A stretch of DNA of 64,000 nt from positions 1 through 64,000 of the forward strand of contig NZ_JAGQBU010000003.1 in NCBI RefSeq assembly GCF_024345795.1, given 5' to 3'. Positions 35,631-45,800 of the stretch are shown here, in pieces. The notes beneath the pieces were generated by a model. That model did not search any database. It was not told the DNA's origin and saw only the letters and a list, made by a program, of their open reading frames with translations. The position numbers and the translations under genes were made by a program. The stretch's first letter is position 1. Every line of letters begins with the position of its first letter. The DNA comes from Synechococcus sp. J7-Johnson. Lineage in GTDB: Bacteria > Cyanobacteriota > Cyanobacteriia > PCC-6307 > Cyanobiaceae.

Positions 35631-36926
35631 ATGGTGATGATGTCGCAACCCCAAGCATCCCGGTACCAGCGGCCCATGGCCGCAGGCCTCGCTCTGGGAC
35701 TCAGCCTGGTTCCTGGTCTGCCGGTGCTAGCCGCTGATCCCCTGGCCCGCCTGCCCGGTTCACCTGCGGCTGCAGGTCTGCCGCGGCTCCAGAGCCAGGT
35801 GAGCTGTCCCGCCCTGCAGCAGCGCGTTCAGGCCAGCCTTGGACCGGAAGCCGGTCTCTGGAGCGTGTCGGTGGCGGATGGCAGTGGTCGTCTGCTGGCG
35901 GATGTGAACGGGCTGCAGCCGCGGGTGCCCGCCTCCAATCAGAAGCTGTTGAGCACAGCTTTTGCCCTCGATCGCCTCGGTCCCGACTACCGCCTCACCA
36001 CCCGCCTGTGGCGACTCTCCGACGGCACCCTTCGGCTCACTGGTGAAGGGGATCCCGACCTGGCCCTGCCCCAGCTGCAGCGTTTCGCCAAGCTGGCCCT
36101 TGGATCCGGCGGCGCTGACGGTGCTCCTCCCAGCCTGGTGAGGCTGCAGCTCGCCGAATTGCCTCCCCAGGCCTGGTGGCCCCAGGGCTGGCATCCCGGA
36201 GATCGGGCAGAGGCCTATGGCGCGCCGATCACCCGGCTGGCGCTCACCAGCAACGCCATCGACATGGCTGTGGCCAACCCCACCTCACGGCTGCGCACGC
36301 TGCTCAACCGGGAACTGGTGCGCCAGGGGGGCAAAGCCGTCGAGCTGAGCGTGGTTTCCTCCGATGCACCCCTCTCCCGGGATGCAGTGCTGATCCACGA
36401 GGAACCTTCGGCTCCGATGCATAACCTGCTCAGCCTGGCCAACAGCGAAAGCCACAATTTCACCGCCGAAGTGTTGATGCGGCAGGCCAGTGGCAGCTGG
36501 GACCTGGCCGTCAGCCGTCAGGCCCAGATGCAGTGGCTGGCTGAACAGGGACTTCCCCTGCAAGGGGTCCGGGTGGCCGACGGCAGCGGCCTGGATCGGG
36601 CCAACCGTCTCACCAGCCGCTTCCTCACAGCCCTGCTGCTCAACATGGGTCAGCACCCCTACGCCGGCTATTACATGGCCTCAATGGCGGTGGCCGGACA
36701 GCGGGGCACGCTCCGCAACCTGTACAAGGGCACCAGCCTGGAGGGGCGGTTCCGCGGCAAGACCGGCACCCTCACCGGTGTGCGCTCGATCAGTGGGGTT
36801 CTCAACACCAGTGATGGCCCCCGTTACGTGAGCCTGATCTCGAACGGGGCTGGAGCACCGAACACCATGATCGGTGTCGTGCTCCGCCAGGTTCAGAACG
36901 TCAGCCTCTGCCAGCCACCTGCCTGA
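35631..36926 (+). CDS. dacB: D-alanyl-D-alanine carboxypeptidase/endopeptidase (S13, PBP4)
   Basis: The ATG at 35631 comes just after the previous stop and gives 431 residues with a signal peptide (PMAAGLALGLSLVPGLPVLA). The S13 motifs are SNQK with Ser102 and Lys105, an SxN-type SHN in SLANSESHNFTAEVL, and KTG at Lys377 (FRGKTGTLTGV). It trims or cleaves peptide cross-links in the periplasm. Its end overlaps by 26 bp the convergent coiled-coil gene. Confidence 0.93.
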   Translation: MVMMSQPQASRYQRPMAAGLALGLSLVPGLPVLAADPLARLPGSPAAAGLPRLQSQVSCPALQQRVQASLGPEAGLWSVSVADGSGRLLADVNGLQPRVPASNQKLLSTAFALDRLGPDYRLTTRLWRLSDGTLRLTGEGDPDLALPQLQRFAKLALGSGGADGAPPSLVRLQLAELPPQAWWPQGWHPGDRAEAYGAPITRLALTSNAIDMAVANPTSRLRTLLNRELVRQGGKAVELSVVSSDAPLSRDAVLIHEEPSAPMHNLLSLANSESHNFTAEVLMRQASGSWDLAVSRQAQMQWLAEQGLPLQGVRVADGSGLDRANRLTSRFLTALLLNMGQHPYAGYYMASMAVAGQRGTLRNLYKGTSLEGRFRGKTGTLTGVRSISGVLNTSDGPRYVSLISNGAGAPNTMIGVVLRQVQNVSLCQPPA

Positions 36927-37851
36927 GGCGTGAGGCCGCGCGCCTGGCGCGGCTGATCGGCACGGCCGCATCCTCACCGCTGGGAGCCTGGGCCGTGCTT
37001 GGCCTCTCGGCTGAGGCCGACACCTCGGTGCTCTGGATACGAACCAGTTCGCGGCGGCCGGCGAGAACCACCTTGCTCAGCTCGCCCAGCCGTCCCTCGA
37101 GTTCGGTGAGGACCTGCTCGGCGTAGCGGTTGGCTCCGTCCTGCACCGTGCTGGCCTCCTGGCGGGTGCGGCTGATCAGTGCTTCGCACTGTTGCTGCGT
37201 CTGCTGGCGGAACTGCAGGGCATCGTTGTGCAGCCGCTCAGCCTCACTCTGGCTTTCGCGCTGGATGCGCAGACCTTCCTGACGGATCTTCTCCAGTTCC
37301 TGCAGGCTCTGCTGGCGGGAGCGCTCGTGCTGCTCGCTCAGCTGGCGCTTCATCTCAACGAAGTCCTGATCGAGCTGCTGGCGACGCTGCATGGCCTCCT
37401 GTTCAAGCTGCTGGCGACGGCTGCTGAACTGCTGTTCGGTCTGGGCGAGGCGGGTCTGGTGTTCCTGCTCGGTATGGGCCACTTGCTGACGGGCCGAGAG
37501 CAGCAGTTGCTCGCACTGCTGGCGGGCCTGCTCCCGCAGTTCGGCGACCTGGCGCTCGGCCTCCTGGCGCACGGCAGCGGAATTGATCAGCTGCTCCCGC
37601 TCCTGACGGGCCCGGCTGATGATCTCCTCGGCCTGCTGGCGGGCCTGGGCGATGAAGCTTTCCCGTTGACGCAGCAGCTCCTCGGCCTGGTCGAGCTGGG
37701 CGGGCATGGCCTCCCGCACCGCGTCCATCAGCTCGATGGCGTCCTGTTCATTGACGAGGCGGCCACCACTGAACGGAATGCGGCTGCCTTCCAGCACGAT
37801 TTCTTCGAGCTGGTCGATCTGATCCAGCACGCTGATCCGTGTGTCGGCCAT
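36901..37851 (-). CDS. Long coiled-coil DivIVA-like protein
   Basis: The 316 residues are almost wholly heptad-rich coiled coil with many Gln, Glu and Arg (QARQQAEEIISRARQEREQL and similar) between about residues 55 and 260. A short structured N-terminus MADTRISVLDQIDQLEEIVL and a basic Ala/Ser tail flank it. Proteins of this kind next to coaD are conserved in cyanobacteria and resemble DivIVA or ATP-synthase-b-like scaffolds; a role in cell-pole or division organisation is an inference. It lies 5' of coaD on the same strand. Confidence 0.75.
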   Translation of the reverse strand: MADTRISVLDQIDQLEEIVLEGSRIPFSGGRLVNEQDAIELMDAVREAMPAQLDQAEELLRQRESFIAQARQQAEEIISRARQEREQLINSAAVRQEAERQVAELREQARQQCEQLLLSARQQVAHTEQEHQTRLAQTEQQFSSRRQQLEQEAMQRRQQLDQDFVEMKRQLSEQHERSRQQSLQELEKIRQEGLRIQRESQSEAERLHNDALQFRQQTQQQCEALISRTRQEASTVQDGANRYAEQVLTELEGRLGELSKVVLAGRRELVRIQSTEVSASAERPSTAQAPSGEDAAVPISRARRAASRLRQVAGRG

Positions 37852-37868
37852 CTCAACGGGGCAGGGGA

Positions 37869-38345
37869 TTACCGATTAAAGAGCCTGGCGAGGTCATCCG
37901 CCACTCCCGGAGGCACCATGTGGCGCACATTCCCACCGAAGCGGGCCACCTCCTTGACCACGCTGCTGCTGAGAAAGCTGTGGTGAGCGGCGGTGACCAG
38001 GAACAGGGTTTCCACCTCCGCAGCCAGGCTGCGGTTGGTGTGGGCGATCTGAAGCTCGAATTCGAAATCGCTCATCGCCCGCAGCCCGCGCAGGATCACC
38101 GCTGAGTCGCAGCTCCGGGCGAAGTCCACGGTGAGGCCGTCGAAGCTGCTCACCTCCACCCGCTCCAGGTGGGATGTGGCCTGGCGGATCTGGTTGAGCC
38201 GTTGTTCCAGGGGGAAGCTGGCCTGCTTGCTCGGGTTTTGCAGCACGGCCACCACGAGGCTTCCAAACAGCCTCTCGGCCCGCTCGATCAGGTCCAGATG
38301 GCCCAGGGTGAGCGGATCGAAACTGCCGGGATAGAGGGCCTTCAT
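37869..38345 (-). CDS. coaD: Phosphopantetheine adenylyltransferase
   Basis: I chose the ATG at 38345 ([20 protein letters not shown]), which gives 158 residues, the normal size. It performs the penultimate step of coenzyme A synthesis. The nucleotidyltransferase signature [12 protein letters not shown] is complete, as are [20 protein letters not shown] and the end [15 protein letters not shown]. The coiled-coil gene follows 17 bp downstream. Confidence 0.96.
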   Translation of the reverse strand: MKALYPGSFDPLTLGHLDLIERAERLFGSLVVAVLQNPSKQASFPLEQRLNQIRQATSHLERVEVSSFDGLTVDFARSCDSAVILRGLRAMSDFEFELQIAHTNRSLAAEVETLFLVTAAHHSFLSSSVVKEVARFGGNVRHMVPPGVADDLARLFNR

Positions 38346-38457
38346 GGGCACTTGGTCATGGAGCCCCCCGCAGGGAAGCGATGGCGCGGATCCTATGGAT
38401 GGCGCCGCCACCGCTGATCACGCTGCTTAAAGTCGAAGTATCGATCGCGACACCTTG

Positions 38458-38973
38458 ATGGCCACCGATGCTCCCCCCAGCGCAGCCAGCGGCGGCCTCG
38501 ATGCCGCCGCCAAGAAGACGCTGTTGCGCAAGATTCCCCACGGCCTGTTCATCTGCGGGGTAGCCGAGGGCGACACCATCAACGGCTTCACCGCCAGCTG
38601 GGTCACCCAGGGCTCCTTCGAACCACCCTTGGTGGTGGTGGCCGTGCGGGCCGATTCGACCAGTAACGGCATCATCCAGCGCACCCGGCGCTTCTCTCTG
38701 AACGTGCTCGCGGCCGATCAGAAGGATCTGGCCGCCGTGTTCTTCAAGCCCCAGAACGGCATCGGCGGCCGCTTCGATGCTGCTCCCTACAGCCTGGGAC
38801 CCCTGGGTCTGCCGATCCTCGAGGCGGCTCTCGGCGCCGTCGAATGCGAGTTGGTGGGTGAGGTGGCCCATGGCGACCACACCGTGTTCGTGGCCGAAGT
38901 GAAGACCGCCGTGTTGCACCGTGATGGAGCGGCCCTGGAATTGGGACCAACCGGCTGGCAGTACGGAGGCTGA
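38458..38973 (+). CDS. Flavin reductase-like domain protein
   Basis: The ATG at 38458 gives 171 residues of the FMN-binding split-barrel type found in flavin reductases and the C-termini of flavodiiron proteins. Landmarks are [35 protein letters not shown] and [17 protein letters not shown]. In cyanobacteria such domains reduce FMN with NAD(P)H for oxygen reduction or other oxidoreductases. As a stand-alone protein its partner is unknown. It starts divergently from coaD and is followed by uvrC after 23 bp. Confidence 0.88.
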   Translation: MATDAPPSAASGGLDAAAKKTLLRKIPHGLFICGVAEGDTINGFTASWVTQGSFEPPLVVVAVRADSTSNGIIQRTRRFSLNVLAADQKDLAAVFFKPQNGIGGRFDAAPYSLGPLGLPILEAALGAVECELVGEVAHGDHTVFVAEVKTAVLHRDGAALELGPTGWQYGG

Positions 38974-38996
38974 ACCGGGCCCAGGATCCAGCTGCC

Positions 38997-40970
38997 ATGG
39001 GCCGCATCGCCCAGCCCCTCCTGAGTGATTCCGATCGCCTCAGCCTGCGCCTGAAGGAGCTGCCCGCTGAGCCGGGCTGTTACTTGCTGCGCGACGCCGA
39101 GGACCGCATCATCTACATCGGCAAGTCGAAGACCCTGCGCAGCCGTGTGCGCAGCTACTTCCGCGACTCCCATGATCTGAGCCCGCGCATCAGCCTGATG
39201 GTGCGGCAGGTCTGCGAGATCGAATTCATCGTGACCGACAGCGAAGCGGAGGCGCTGGCGCTCGAATCCAACCTGATCAAGGCCCACCAGCCGCACTTCA
39301 ACGTGCTGCTCAAGGACGACAAGAAATATCCCTATCTCTGCATCACCTGGAGCGAGTCCTACCCACGTATCTTCATCACCCGGCGTCGGCGCCTGCGCAG
39401 CCCGCTCGATCGCTTTTACGGTCCCTACGTCGATGTGGGTCTGCTGCGCCGCACCTTCTTCCTGGTGAAGCGCGTATTTCCCCTGCGTCAGAGGCCCCAG
39501 CCCCTCTACCGCGACCGCACCTGCCTCAATTTCGACATCGGCCGCTGTCCGGGGGTGTGCCAGGAAAAGATCAGCCCGGAGGCTTATCAGCAGACCCTGC
39601 GCAAGGTGGCGATGGTGTTCCAGGGCCGCAGCGACGAGCTGCTGGACCTGCTGCGTGCCCAGATGCAGCGCTATGCCGAGCGCGAGGATTATGAGGCCGC
39701 GGCACGGGTGCGTGACCAGCTGCAGGGGCTCGAGCAGCTCACGGCCGAGCAGAAGATGACCCTGCCCGACGCCTCGGTGTCGAGAGATGTGCTGGCCCTG
39801 GCCTCGGATCAGCGGCTGGCGGCGGTGCAGCTGTTCCAGATGCGTGCCGGCAAGCTGGTGGGGCGACTCGGTTACACCGCTGACGCCAGCATCGCCGCTC
39901 CGGGGGAGATCCTGCAGCGGGTGCTGGAGGAGCACTACAGCCAGGTGGAGTCAGTGGAGATCCCACCCGAGGTGCTGGTGCAGCACCCCCTGCCCCGCCA
40001 GCAGCTGGTGCAGGACTGGCTGAGCGAGCGCCGTGGTCGCAAGGTGCGGGTGGCGCACCCTCAACGGCAGCAGAAAGCCGAATTGATCGAGCTGGTGGAG
40101 CGCAACGCCGCATTCGAGCTCAGCCGTGCCCAGCGCAGCGCCGAGCAGCATCAGCTGGCCACCGAGGACCTTGCCCAGCTGCTCGACCTCCCCCAGCCGC
40201 CCCGACGCATCGAGGGGTACGACATCAGTCACATCCAGGGAAGTGACGCGGTGGCCTCCCAGGTGGTGTTCGTTGATGGGCTGCCCGCCAAGCAGCATTA
40301 CCGCAAGTACCGGATTCAGAGCAGCAGCATCAGCGCTGGCCACTCCGACGACTTCATGGCGATGGCGGAGATCATGCGGAGGCGGTTCCGCCGTTGGTCA
40401 CAGGCGAAGGCGGAGGGGGGCGACCTGGCCGAGCTGCGGCGCAGCGGCGACAGCGCCCTGCACACCGGCGGTCTGGGGGACTGGCCCGATCTGGTGATGA
40501 TCGATGGCGGCAAGGGCCAGCTCTCTGCAGTGATGGAGGCCCTGCGCGAGCTGGATCTGCACGAGGAGCTGGTGGTGTGTTCGCTGGCCAAGCAGCGCGA
40601 GGAGGTGTTTCTGCCGGGGGCCAGTCAGCCGCTGGAGAGTGAGCCCGATCAGCTCGGTCTGCGCCTGCTGCGTCGGCTGCGCGATGAGGCCCACCGCTTT
40701 GCGGTCAGTTTCCACCGCCAGCAGCGGGGGGAGCGGATGAAACGTTCCCGTCTCTCTGAAATCCCCGGCCTCGGTCCCAAGCGGGTCAGGGATCTGCTGG
40801 CCCACTTCCGCTCGATCGACGCCATTCAGCTGGCCAGCCCAGAGCAGATCGCCGCTGCTCCTGGCGTGGGTCCAGCCCTGGCCCGGCAGGTGTGGAGCTA
40901 TTTCCATCCCGACGATCCAGAGGAGATGGCGGAAGGAGAGTCGGACGTCGAACCGCTGGCGGTGGGATGA
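38997..40970 (+). CDS. uvrC: Excinuclease ABC subunit C
   Basis: The 657-residue nuclease makes both incisions in nucleotide excision repair. Domains in order: GIY-YIG ([20 protein letters not shown], about 25-100), a cysteine-containing region ([14 protein letters not shown]), UVR motif ([17 protein letters not shown], about 225-250), RNase H-like nuclease ([19 protein letters not shown], about 405-540) and a terminal double helix-hairpin-helix ([16 protein letters not shown] and [14 protein letters not shown]). All are complete. Confidence 0.97.
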   Translation: MGRIAQPLLSDSDRLSLRLKELPAEPGCYLLRDAEDRIIYIGKSKTLRSRVRSYFRDSHDLSPRISLMVRQVCEIEFIVTDSEAEALALESNLIKAHQPHFNVLLKDDKKYPYLCITWSESYPRIFITRRRRLRSPLDRFYGPYVDVGLLRRTFFLVKRVFPLRQRPQPLYRDRTCLNFDIGRCPGVCQEKISPEAYQQTLRKVAMVFQGRSDELLDLLRAQMQRYAEREDYEAAARVRDQLQGLEQLTAEQKMTLPDASVSRDVLALASDQRLAAVQLFQMRAGKLVGRLGYTADASIAAPGEILQRVLEEHYSQVESVEIPPEVLVQHPLPRQQLVQDWLSERRGRKVRVAHPQRQQKAELIELVERNAAFELSRAQRSAEQHQLATEDLAQLLDLPQPPRRIEGYDISHIQGSDAVASQVVFVDGLPAKQHYRKYRIQSSSISAGHSDDFMAMAEIMRRRFRRWSQAKAEGGDLAELRRSGDSALHTGGLGDWPDLVMIDGGKGQLSAVMEALRELDLHEELVVCSLAKQREEVFLPGASQPLESEPDQLGLRLLRRLRDEAHRFAVSFHRQQRGERMKRSRLSEIPGLGPKRVRDLLAHFRSIDAIQLASPEQIAAAPGVGPALARQVWSYFHPDDPEEMAEGESDVEPLAVG

Positions 40971-40991
40971 GGGGAACAACTCCCCTAACTT

Positions 40992-41606
40992 GTGAAACTC
41001 ATGTTGCTTGCCCCGATGACGCTGCCGGCCCTGCCAGCGGAGGCCTATCTCTGGTTCAAGACCCTCCATATCGTGGGGGTGGTGGTGTGGTTCGCCGGGC
41101 TCTTCTACCTCGTGAGGCTGTTCATCTATCACGTGGAGGCCGAGGCTCTGGAGGAGCCCCTGCGCAGCGCCTTCCAGCAGCAATACACCCTGATGGAGCG
41201 GCGGCTGGCCAACATCATCACCACCCCGGGCATGGTGGTTGCTGTGGCCATGGCGGTGGGTCTGCTGGTCGCCCAGCCCATCTGGCTGAAGCAGGGCTGG
41301 ATGCACGCCAAGCTGGCCGTGGTGATGGCCCTGCTGGCCTATCACTGGTTCTGTTACCGCCTGATGGGTCAGCTGCGCCAGGGAAGCTGCCGCTGGAGCG
41401 GGCGGCAACTGCGGGCCCTCAACGAGTTACCCACCCTGATGCTGGTGCTGGTGGTGATGCTGGTGGTGTTCAAGGGGCAGTTCCCCACCGGCGCGGCCAC
41501 CTGGTTTCTGGTGGCCCTAGTGGTGGCGATGGCCGGCTCGATTCAGTTCTATGCCCGCTGGCGCCGGCTTCGAGTCGAACAGGAGGCCCTCGCCGGTGGC
41601 GCCTGA
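40992..41606 (+). CDS. hemJ: HemJ-type protoporphyrinogen IX oxidase
   Basis: The GTG at 40992 gives 204 residues with four or five membrane spans. The conserved His in WFKTLHIVGVVVWFAGLFYL and the basic RRLANIITTPGM loop match HemJ, the membrane protoporphyrinogen oxidase of most cyanobacteria, needed for heme and chlorophyll. WMHAKLAVVMALLAYHWF is a second signature. The next gene start overlaps its end by 11 bp. Confidence 0.92.
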   Translation: MKLMLLAPMTLPALPAEAYLWFKTLHIVGVVVWFAGLFYLVRLFIYHVEAEALEEPLRSAFQQQYTLMERRLANIITTPGMVVAVAMAVGLLVAQPIWLKQGWMHAKLAVVMALLAYHWFCYRLMGQLRQGSCRWSGRQLRALNELPTLMLVLVVMLVVFKGQFPTGAATWFLVALVVAMAGSIQFYARWRRLRVEQEALAGGA

Positions 41607-42249
41607 GCATCCGTTGGTGCCTGTCCTGCAGGGGGTGGATCCCTCCTGTTGCCCCGGGCGGCTGAATTTTCACTGCCACACCACCTGCAGTGACGGCAGC
41701 CTCCAGCCGGAATGGCTGGCTGACCAGGCAGTCGACCTGGGGCTCGAGCACTTCGCCGTGACCGATCACCACAGCGCGGCTGCCTACAAGCCTCTGCAAC
41801 GGCGGCTGACCCAGCACCGGGAGAGGGGTTGGACGGTTCCCACCCTCTGGAGCGGCGTCGAGATCAGCTGCCTGCTGGAAGGTTGTCTGGTGCACGTGCT
41901 CGGGCTTGGCTTCGAACCTGGCCATGCCGCCCTCGCTCCTTACCTCGAGGGCAGTGCTGTGGTGGGCCCGGCGCTTCGTGCCGGGTCCGTGCGCCAGGCG
42001 ATCCATGCCGCTGGCGGACTGGCCCTGCTGGCCCATCCCGCCCGATACCGCCTCCCTTACCACCTGCTGATCGCGGCGGCGGCGGAGCTGGGATTCGATG
42101 GCGCCGAGGCCTACTACGACTACGAGCAAGGGGAGTACTGGCGTGCCTCTCCCCTGGTGTGCGACACAATCGCGGCCCAGCTGAATCGGCTGGGATTGCT
42201 GACGAGTTGCGGTACTGATACTCACGGTCTGGGGCTTGGCGGCCGTTAG
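41596..42249 (+). CDS. PHP-domain metal-dependent hydrolase
   Basis: The GTG at 41596 overlaps the hemJ end and gives 217 residues. It has the PHP motifs FHCHTTCSDGS, FAVTDHHS, SGVEIS, LLAHPARY and the final CGTDTHG. These bind two or three metals for phosphoesterase activity, as in the RNase/AMP phosphatase (Trph-like) group. The substrate is unknown. Confidence 0.88.
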   Translation: MAPEHPLVPVLQGVDPSCCPGRLNFHCHTTCSDGSLQPEWLADQAVDLGLEHFAVTDHHSAAAYKPLQRRLTQHRERGWTVPTLWSGVEISCLLEGCLVHVLGLGFEPGHAALAPYLEGSAVVGPALRAGSVRQAIHAAGGLALLAHPARYRLPYHLLIAAAAELGFDGAEAYYDYEQGEYWRASPLVCDTIAAQLNRLGLLTSCGTDTHGLGLGGR

Positions 42250-42278
42250 GCTGATTACAAGGTTTCCGTTTCCTGACC

Positions 42279-42824
42279 ATGGGTCTGTTTGATCGTCTAC
42301 TCGGTAACCGCTCCGAAGGAGCCTTCTCCTCCAAGGCCCCCAAGGCCAAACCGGTGAAGGCCAAGCAGGAAGAAAGCTTCTACCTCGATCCAGACGCCTC
42401 GAGCAGCCTCGGTGATGTGAACTTCATGCGGCGGGCGAACAAGATCCGCCACACTTTCCCCGGTAACGCCGACAACCCTGGCGGCAAGGAAATGATCCAG
42501 GAGGTGGATTCGATGGCGGCTCGGCTCGAGATGGCAAGCACGGGCCTGCCCGGAACCGAGGCGAAGGCCATCAACACCAACCTCACCGGTGGTGTGCCCA
42601 AGCCGGTCAAGAAAACCTTTGCTGAGAAGTTGAGCTCGGCGGAGCTGAGCAAGCGCCTCAGGGGAGCTGCCGTGGGTGGTGTCAACGCCGCTGGCGGTGC
42701 AGCACCAGCCGCCCGTAAGGCTTCAGGGAGCGCGGCCGATGGCCAGCCGGGCAGCAGTCTGCAGCAGGCCAAGCCCGGCACTACTGATGCCTTTAAGGAC
42801 ATGGCCAGGGATATCAACTCCTGA
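42279..42824 (+). CDS. Conserved cyanobacterial hypothetical protein
   Basis: The 181 residues begin MGLFDRLLGNRSEGAFSSKA. There is a Lys-rich region, a middle part with DVNFMRRANKIRHTFPGNAD and MIQEVDSMAARLEMAS, and a Gly/Ala/Ser-rich tail that is probably disordered. It has no signal peptide or membrane segment. I recognise no named family. Its TGA directly abuts the TGA of convergent cobN (CTGATCAG at 42821-42828). Confidence 0.75.
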   Translation: MGLFDRLLGNRSEGAFSSKAPKAKPVKAKQEESFYLDPDASSSLGDVNFMRRANKIRHTFPGNADNPGGKEMIQEVDSMAARLEMASTGLPGTEAKAINTNLTGGVPKPVKKTFAEKLSSAELSKRLRGAAVGGVNAAGGAAPAARKASGSAADGQPGSSLQQAKPGTTDAFKDMARDINS

Positions 42825-45800
42825 TCAGCCTTCCACCAGGCTTTCACTGCTGAGCACCAACTGCCTCAGAAGTTCCAGTTGCTCAGGGCTGGCCGACTCC
42901 CACAGCCGGCGGTTGTGGGCTTCCAGCAGCCGCTCGGCCATGTCGCGCAGGGCCCAGGGATTGGCCTGGCGCAGGAAGTCCAGCAGGGTTTCATCTCCCA
43001 GCCAGGTGTCGCAGATGGCGCCGTAGCTCCAGTCCGGCACGCGGCCGGTGCTTGCGTCATAGGCGAAGAGGTAATCGAGGCTGGCCGCCAGCTCGAAGCC
43101 CCCCTTGTAGCCATGGGCGCGCATCCCCTCGATCCAGCGGGGGTTGAGCACCCGCGAGCGCAGCACCTTGTCGAGTTCCCGCTCCAGGCGATGCAGGCGG
43201 GGCCGCTGGCTGCGGGAATGATCTCCGAACCAGAGGGCGGGCGCTGAACCGCGCACACGCTCCGTGGCGGCGCTCAGCCCCCCCTGGAACTGGTAGTAGT
43301 CGTCGGAATCGAGCAGGTCATGCTCTCGGTTGTCCTGGTTATGCAGCACCACCTGAACCTGGCGCAGCCGTTGCTCCAGCCCGTCGCGATCGGCGATCGC
43401 CTCACCGCTGCCCTCATAACGCCAGCTGCTCCAATTGAGGTAGGCCTCGCCCAGATCGCTGCGCTCCTCCCACTGGCCGCTGTCGATCAGGCCCTGCAGT
43501 CCCGCCCCATAGGCCCCCGGCGCTGAGCCATAGACCCTGGCGCAGTGACCTTCGCGTTTCAGGGCCGCCGCCAGGGGATTATCCGGTTCCGCCTCCTGCA
43601 GGCCCGCCACCAGGGCCGTGGCCCGGTTAACCCAGCCCACCAGCTGGGGGAAGGCATCCCGGAACAGGCCGGAGATGCGCAGGGTCACATCCACCCGGGG
43701 CCGCCCCAGCAGAGACAGCGGGATCACCTCCAGGTCCACCATCCGCCGGGTAGGCCCGTCCCAGACAGGCCGCACCCCCATCAAGGCCAGAGCCTGGGCG
43801 ATGTCTTCACCGCCGTTGCGCATCGTTGCTGTCCCCCAGACCGAGAGGGCCAGTTGGCGCAGATCGTCACCTTCCTCCTGAAGGTGCAGCTCCAGCAGCA
43901 ACTCGGCGCTGCGCCGTCCGAGATCCCAGGCCGCTTCGCTGGGCAGTCCGCGCAGATCGACGCTGTAGAAGTTGCGGCCGGTGGGGAGGAGATCGGGACG
44001 GCCGCGGGTGGGGGCCCCGGAGGGACCGGCGGCGATGCGCTCCCCCGCCACGCCCGCGAGAAAGGCTTCTCGCTCCGCCTCACCGCAACGCAGCAGCCGT
44101 GGGATCAGGTCGCCGCGCACCCTCTCCAGTACCGAGCGGGTGATGGCGCCGCAGGGCTGTGCTCCCACCATGGGAGTCGACATGGACTCCAGCAACGACT
44201 CAACTGGCGGCGCCAGCAGGGGTCGCAGCAGTTGAAGGGCCCACGCCTCCAGCAGGGCCACGCCATCCCCGATCCGGCGGCAGGAATGGGCCGAATCCGT
44301 CGTTGTCCCGCCAGGAGTTGCCGCTGTGGGCGTGGCTCCGCCAGCGGCCAGGGCTTTCAGCAGCAGCTGCTGGTCGGCCGGATCCAGGGGGTCTTCTTCC
44401 GGATCTGCCCAGGGATCGAACGTCAGCCCCAGATCCTTCGCCAGGGCCTGGGTCAGTCCAGGCCCCTCGGCGAGGGGTGGCCGCGCCAGACAGAGCAGCA
44501 GCTCCAGCAGCGGCTCCGGCGAGGGCAAGTGGCCGTAGGTGTGCAGGCCCGTGCGGATCTGGGCCTCCTTGAGCTCACAGAGATAGCCGTCGGCGCGATC
44601 GATACGGCTCTCCAGGTCACAGGCATCCAGGGGCAGCTCCAGGGTCTCGAGGGTCTCGGCCAGGCGCTGGCGCAGGGGTGCCACCCGCCCGCTGCCCAGT
44701 TGGCAGGCCTCCCAGTACTCATCCAGCAGTGCTTCAAGCGTCTGGAGCGGCCCGTGCAATCCCGCACGCCCCAGGGGCGGCGTGAGGTGGTCGAGGATCA
44801 CGGCCTGGGCTCGGCGCTTGGCCTGGGAGCCTTCGCCCGGATCGTTGACGATGAAGGGATAGAGGTGGGGCATCGGCCCCAGGGCCCACTCGGGAAAGCA
44901 CTGGCTCGAGAGCCCCAGCCCCTTGCCTGGCAACCACTCCAGATTGCCGTGCTTGCCCACGTGCACCACCAGCTGGGAGCCTTCCACCTCCCGCAACCAG
45001 AGGTACTGGGCCAGATAGGCGTGGGTGGGGGGCAGATCGGGGCTGTGGTAGCTGAGGCTGGGGTCGCGGTCGTAGCCCCGCTCCGGCTGGATCAGCACAT
45101 GGGTGCGGCCGAAACGCAGACCTCGGATCGGAAACCCGACTCCGCTGGCGGTGCGCTCCAGTCCGCTGTCCTTGTCGGGGGAACCCCAGCGCCGCTCGAT
45201 CAGATCCCGTCCCGCCTGTGGCAGCGCGCCATACCAGAGCTGGTAGGTGGCCAGGGGAAGGTGGTCGAGGGGCGGCCGGTGGCTGCTCTCGGCATCGTTG
45301 CTGCGGCCCGCCAGCAAACGACGGATCAGCTCCTGGCCATCCTGCGGCAGCTCCTCCGCTTTGCCGAGGTCGTAGCCGGCGGCGGCCAGCCAGTGCAACA
45401 TCGCCGCCGCACTCGCGGGGGTGTCCAGACCCACGCCATTGGCCAGGCGGCTGTTGCGGGTGGGGTAGTTGGCAAGCACCAGCGACAGGCGCCGCTGGGC
45501 CGGGCGAGTGCCGCGCAAGCTCACCCAGGCCTTGACCAGCTGGGCGATCCAATCGAGGCGTTCGGAATCCGGCTCGTAACGGTGCAGAGCGGTGGTGAGC
45601 CGCTCATCGGCCCGGTCGGCGGCCTCCTTGAACGCTCCCACCCGGGTGGTTAGGCGGCCATCCAGCTCCGGCAGCGCCACCTGCAGGCTCAGATCCAGCG
45701 GGCTGAGGCCGATGCTGCTGCTCCGCCAGCGGTCTCGGCTGGAGCTGCTGCAGAGCAGCTGCAGCACCGGTACGTTCAGGGCCTCCCAGAGCGGAGCGCC

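Noticed and set aside
38787-39935. 382-codon minus-strand frame opposite uvrC
   Set aside because: UvrC on the plus strand is unambiguous; this is a shadow frame.
43545-45653. 702-codon open frame on the plus strand opposite cobN
   Set aside because: It is antisense to a clearly recognised CobN and has the Gln/Gly/Arg-rich composition typical of shadow frames in high-GC DNA.
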